Source of the DNA: Drosophila miranda
Taxonomy: Eukaryota; Arthropoda; Insecta; Diptera; Drosophilidae
Direction of reading: 5' to 3'
Assembly (NCBI RefSeq): GCF_003369915.1
Contig: NC_046677.1
Coordinates: 4,898,001 to 4,962,000 of the forward strand
Length of the DNA: 64,000 bases
The notes under the pieces are model-generated. The model was not told the DNA's origin. It made no database searches and saw only the letters and a program-made list of their open reading frames with translations. The first letter of the stretch is position 1; every line of letters begins with the position of its first letter. Below, piece by piece: positions 59,957 to 64,000 of this stretch. The position numbers were made by a program, and so were the translations under genes.

Positions 59957-62900
59957 GTTGCACTGTGTCCGTAAGCGTATCGCCAACTAAGCTGCGCCAG
60001 CCATACGGCGTGTCCTTTTATAGCTTTTACAGCTGCAAAAACTGGGTGCGTTCTTCGTCTCCAGTGGGAATGTTCCGTAGTCCTCGGAGTACTCCAGGGA
60101 CCTCGATTCGCACGCACCAGCAACGTATTCCGTGTACTTAAACTTAATTACAGACCCACACACCCTATATCGTACGTACATACATATGTGAAGGTGTTAA
60201 TAATAATAAAGTGACTGCTAATTTCTCATTTGCATTATCCTATTAAAGGGGTCCTTAAGTAATATCTTAAGGTTTTTAGCTCTAATGTTCGCTGGGACGT
60301 CTTTATAGAAAGCTTGGAAATGCTCCTCCTCAGTTTCTTTGAAGGACAGCGGACAGAGATATGTCAACGAAATCGTCTAGTTTATGTTAATAAAAAGTTG
60401 TTGAAGTATCTAGTATCTAAATTCCTTTCACATGTGAACCTCCCTCTATTAAACCAACCGTAGGGCACTGCTGCATGACGCTGGACAAGTTACATGCAGG
60501 AAAGGTTTATACCTAAATGCTATTAATCGAATTAACATAATACATTTTTTTTTTATCCTTATTATTATTATTAAATTGGATTGTTTGAATCTTTACTATT
60601 AGTTTGTATTTATATTATTTAATTAATTTTTTATTTATATTATTAGTATTAATTTATATTTCTATTTTTAATATTTGTTTGTACTTTTATTCTTAGCAAT
60701 TTTTTTTAAATATTTTTTTAATGGTTATTTTTCTATTATTATCCATAATTCCATTTTCCATTATTATTATTTTTTAAAGTTTATTTATTACTATTTTTTG
60801 TTTAACTTTTCCCATATTTATTATTTTACTTAACATTATTACATTTTTCTTTTAATTATTTGTATTTATATATTTTAATTATTGGTATATTTTTATTTTT
60901 TTGTCATTATTATTAATTTCTTTTAGTTTAATTATTATTATTTTTATACCATTGATTTATTTTAAATATGAATGTTTATTTTATTTTTAATTTAATTTTT
61001 AATGCTTTTTTATTTTCCTTGTTATTATTACTTTTTTTATTTTTTAGTAACATTTTTATTTTTTTTTTTGTTTTAACTATTGGCATCAATTTTTGTTATT
61101 TTAATTAACATTATTACAATTTTCTTTTAATTAATTTTATTTTTATATTTAAATTATTATTTTGTATTTGTTTGTTTTAATTATTATTACTCATTTTTGT
61201 ATTTTATTTATAAATTCAGTATTGCTATTTATATATTCAATCTGAAATTATTGCAAATGGATCACAGATTAGTGATTTATTGTAAAGATGCTGGTGACAT
61301 GAATGTTTTCTCAATTCCACTAACTTTGTTATTCCCTTCTCTTTAAAATACTTCACAAGTGCAGAGTCTGCTCTGGGGTCTACTACTTTATATATCTAAA
61401 CTAAATTTAAAAAGTTACTTTATGAAACAAAATATTATCTCTCTCTCTATTCCAGGTACGCAATTCCACCCAGCGGTGATTTACTTATGAGCTATTCAAT
61501 TTTAAGTACTACCAATTGAATTCTGTACCAAATAGGCAATACAACATTCATTTCTTTCTTTAATAATTTCCCTTATTGGATATTTACATTACAGTGACAG
61601 GAATGAGCATTTATGAGTATTTACAACATCAGATAGTGGTCGCCGAAACCATTGGGGAGCATCAAAAGAACCCTATATAGATGGTGTACACTTATCAAAT
61701 CATCTCGGCCAATTTTGGCAGCATCCTGCGAGTCTTTACTTTGATTTTATGCTAAAAAGATTGTCACCCATATGGCCGGCCTCCGGCATGCCATCGTACA
61801 TTACTCTTTTTTCCGAATGCTCGACATCGTTTAAACATGTTCCTGGAATTTAGTGGGGATGCTCGCCTTATATGCTGGACTGCCGGTCGGCCCGTCGGTC
61901 GGTCCCCATGGTGGTGGGCCCCCCCTGTCCGAGGAGTGCCTGAATGCCTGACTGGCGGTCTGTTGGACTGACTGCATTCGTGCGTGGTTTGATTTTGTCT
62001 GCGTAGTGCTATCCTTAGTTGTTGGCACTTATTTCGGGGACATTGTCATCGATATAAAACGGGCTTTTTTGCTGTTGCTTTTGCCGTTGCCGTTGCTTTT
62101 TCTGTTGTCCATTGGTCAGGAGGCATCCGTTGCGCATTTTTCGAATAGTCAGCCAACTCTTTGGGTTTCTTGCTTTTGTCCATTATCAGAGTGTGTGCAT
62201 CAGCATTTGGTTTCGCGTGAAATTCACTCACGACTTGTAATTATTTAATTTTATTGTTTGTTTTGTTCACCGACCGAGCAAAAACGCCTTCGTTCCGAGT
62301 GCCTACTGTTTAACAAGATCTCAATATCAGATCAATTGGCTTAAAGGCCTTTTAAAAACTACACTAAATTATTATGTAGATAGAGTTTGTTACGTATATG
62401 TGATGCCCCCAGGTCCCAACAGCCAACGCCTACGAGCACTCGCACTGGAACACTGTCTCTGGGCATTTTGTTCCACCTCGTATATGGTTATTAGTCATTA
62501 GGCTTACGGAGATAATTATTATGGGTAAGTTGTGGGGCTTAACATGCCCTTAACTGAATTGATAAATGGTCTTAATGAGTGTTACCTATAGAATCACAAA
62601 CTGATTGACAATCAACGGGGGCTGGAATTTCTGGAACGATATTTAAAAAAAAAGAACGACGAATAATAAAGTATAAATTTGTCTACTAGATTGCAGAAAA
62701 GCATCGCAATAGGATGATCTAAGAGGACCTCTACCCTCGAAACCTGGACAAATAATTAAACCAATTAATATTCCCCTCAAAATTCTTCGACCATGATGAC
62801 ACGTATTTTTTAAATTAACTTTTTTTAAACTAATTTTTAAATTAATTTTTATTATTTTTTTCTTAAATCATCGTAATTTTTTTGTGATTGTTGTATAAGT

Positions 62901-64000
62901 TTCTCCAACAGTAACAGCAAAAAATAATTATACATATTTTAAGCAAATAAAAATTACCGAATAAATTAGGAATAAAATACCTACCGTTTGGGGTAATGCT
63001 TGAGAATGGCGCTTTTGAGTGCATATATATTTTGGATGCCTATGCAGATCAAGTTTCAATTTGTTTTAGTTCTGTTTTAAAATTAAGAACAACATTTCTT
63101 GCTTAAAATAAAATAAAATAAAACCAGTAAACTTTTTTTTTTAATTTTTCTCAAACAAAATATTTTGTCGACTGCCATCAAAAGAATTTCCCATAAATTA
63201 ACAAAGATATACGAGTACACAAATATGTTTATACCTCTGTCTAGGGCCCTTGAGTAATTTAGCTTAAATTATTCATATTTTAATGTGTTCCGAACATATG
63301 CCACAACTCGCAAAAATCTCATGGCAGACAACGCTCCCCGGGAATGGACACAAAAAACTCAATTGCCTGCCTCTGCCTGTCTGAATTTTTTGTGTGTGTT
63401 TTGCTTCCTTTTGGCCAACGACGAGTCCGACGAGTGTGCATTTGATGGAACTGTAATTAAATTGGCGAGTGCTCCAAAACGTCACGACAGTCTACACATT
63501 TTAGCAATTCTATTTGAATAATTGACGCTAGGTCGGTCTGTGGATGCTGCATGTGGAATGTAAATGGTCTGATTGCCCTGTGAGGAGGGCGGGGGTTTTG
63601 CAGGCCATGTGAAGTTTTGTTGAAAAATTGAATATTTGCTAGTTGTCCCCGACGGCATAGATATTCTATTAACTATTTACTGCAGGCAAAAATTGAACGA
63701 AAATAATAAATACGAGTAGGGCTTGATACAATTTCATTTTGAAATTCGTTTTAAAATTCGTTGTTTAGATGTTTGATTTCATTTATTTAGTTTGTTAGTT
63801 AAATTGAAAATGAATGCTACGGTTTTTTTTGTTGCTGTGTGGACACATTGATTGTTTGAGAGCTCGACGGGGTGAAATTTTCATCGAGGTACTGTTGTTT
63901 AATATCTTATTCGATAAACTATGATTGAATTTTGAACGAAGAAATAGTTTTTATCTTTAAAAATAGCTCTTCCTTAAGTAACTCCGTTTGATTATTATTC
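59957..64000. other. Upstream region of the channel gene, no further gene seen
   Basis: Includes the 5' region of the channel gene, an extremely AT-rich low-complexity stretch (about 60541-61240, TTATTATT-type) and ordinary AT-rich sequence to the end. The ORFs at 61831-62248 and 63273-63521 overlap on opposite strands and show no domain. Confidence 0.5.
60541..61240. repeat. TTA-rich low-complexity stretch
   Basis: About 700 bases dominated by T and A with TTATTATT and ATTTTT words on one strand; similar in style to 43316-43690. Confidence 0.8.

Noticed and set aside
1-64000. CRISPR arrays, operons, riboswitches, ribosomal or transfer RNA genes
   Set aside because: The window is insect nuclear DNA; no repeat-spacer array was seen and I could not recognise any tRNA or rRNA by eye.

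Overview
The window looks like a piece of a Drosophila genome. Genes have short introns with GT/AG boundaries and flanks are AT-rich. Promoters carry fly-type motifs (DRE TATCGATA, Ohler motif 1 GGTCACACT, GAGA tracts). Three genes are recognisable fly genes: PRL-1, a Cdc25 phosphatase best matched by twine, and a pickpocket DEG/ENaC channel. All three map to chromosome arm 2L in D. melanogaster (Muller element B), so this is probably Muller B of another Drosophila species. I cannot fix the species from sequence alone.

Layout. Bases 1 to about 3.6 kb hold the 3' part of a Ty3/gypsy-class LTR retrotransposon: an open pol (RT, RNase H, integrase) followed by a long LTR-like region. Bases 4400-19955 are dominated by a recent, nearly identical direct duplication of about 7.1 kb (copy 1 4400-11503, copy 2 12843-19955), separated by 1.34 kb of unique sequence. 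Each copy carries a cysteine-rich Mst(CGP)-like sperm protein gene and a four-coding-exon PRL-1 phosphatase gene, both on the minus strand. The unique spacer plus the first bases of copy 2 encode a three-exon plus-strand gene of unknown family. Its last exon is cut at the left edge of copy 1.

Bases 20-30 kb are mostly non-coding. A tandemly duplicated stretch near 22.4-22.85 kb has GAGA tracts and splice donors on the minus strand and may hold alternative first exons of PRL-1. Bases 30154-31780 form a 1.6 kb element bounded by 82 bp inverted repeats. At its right edge sits the promoter of a two-exon gene (31870-33050) encoding two tandem domains resembling the Ku80 C-terminal fold. An intronless Cdc25 gene (35155-36447, minus) follows. 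About 20 kb then lack any convincing conserved gene, apart from one small ORF at 55.6 kb with an in-frame UAG and an open extension. Finally a seven-exon pickpocket channel gene lies at 57548-59956 (minus), with AT-rich non-coding sequence to the end.

The genes do not form one pathway. The biology of most interest is the young duplication, which gave PRL-1 and the sperm protein gene second copies, left copy-1 PRL-1 without its native upstream region and placed it head to head with the unknown gene.
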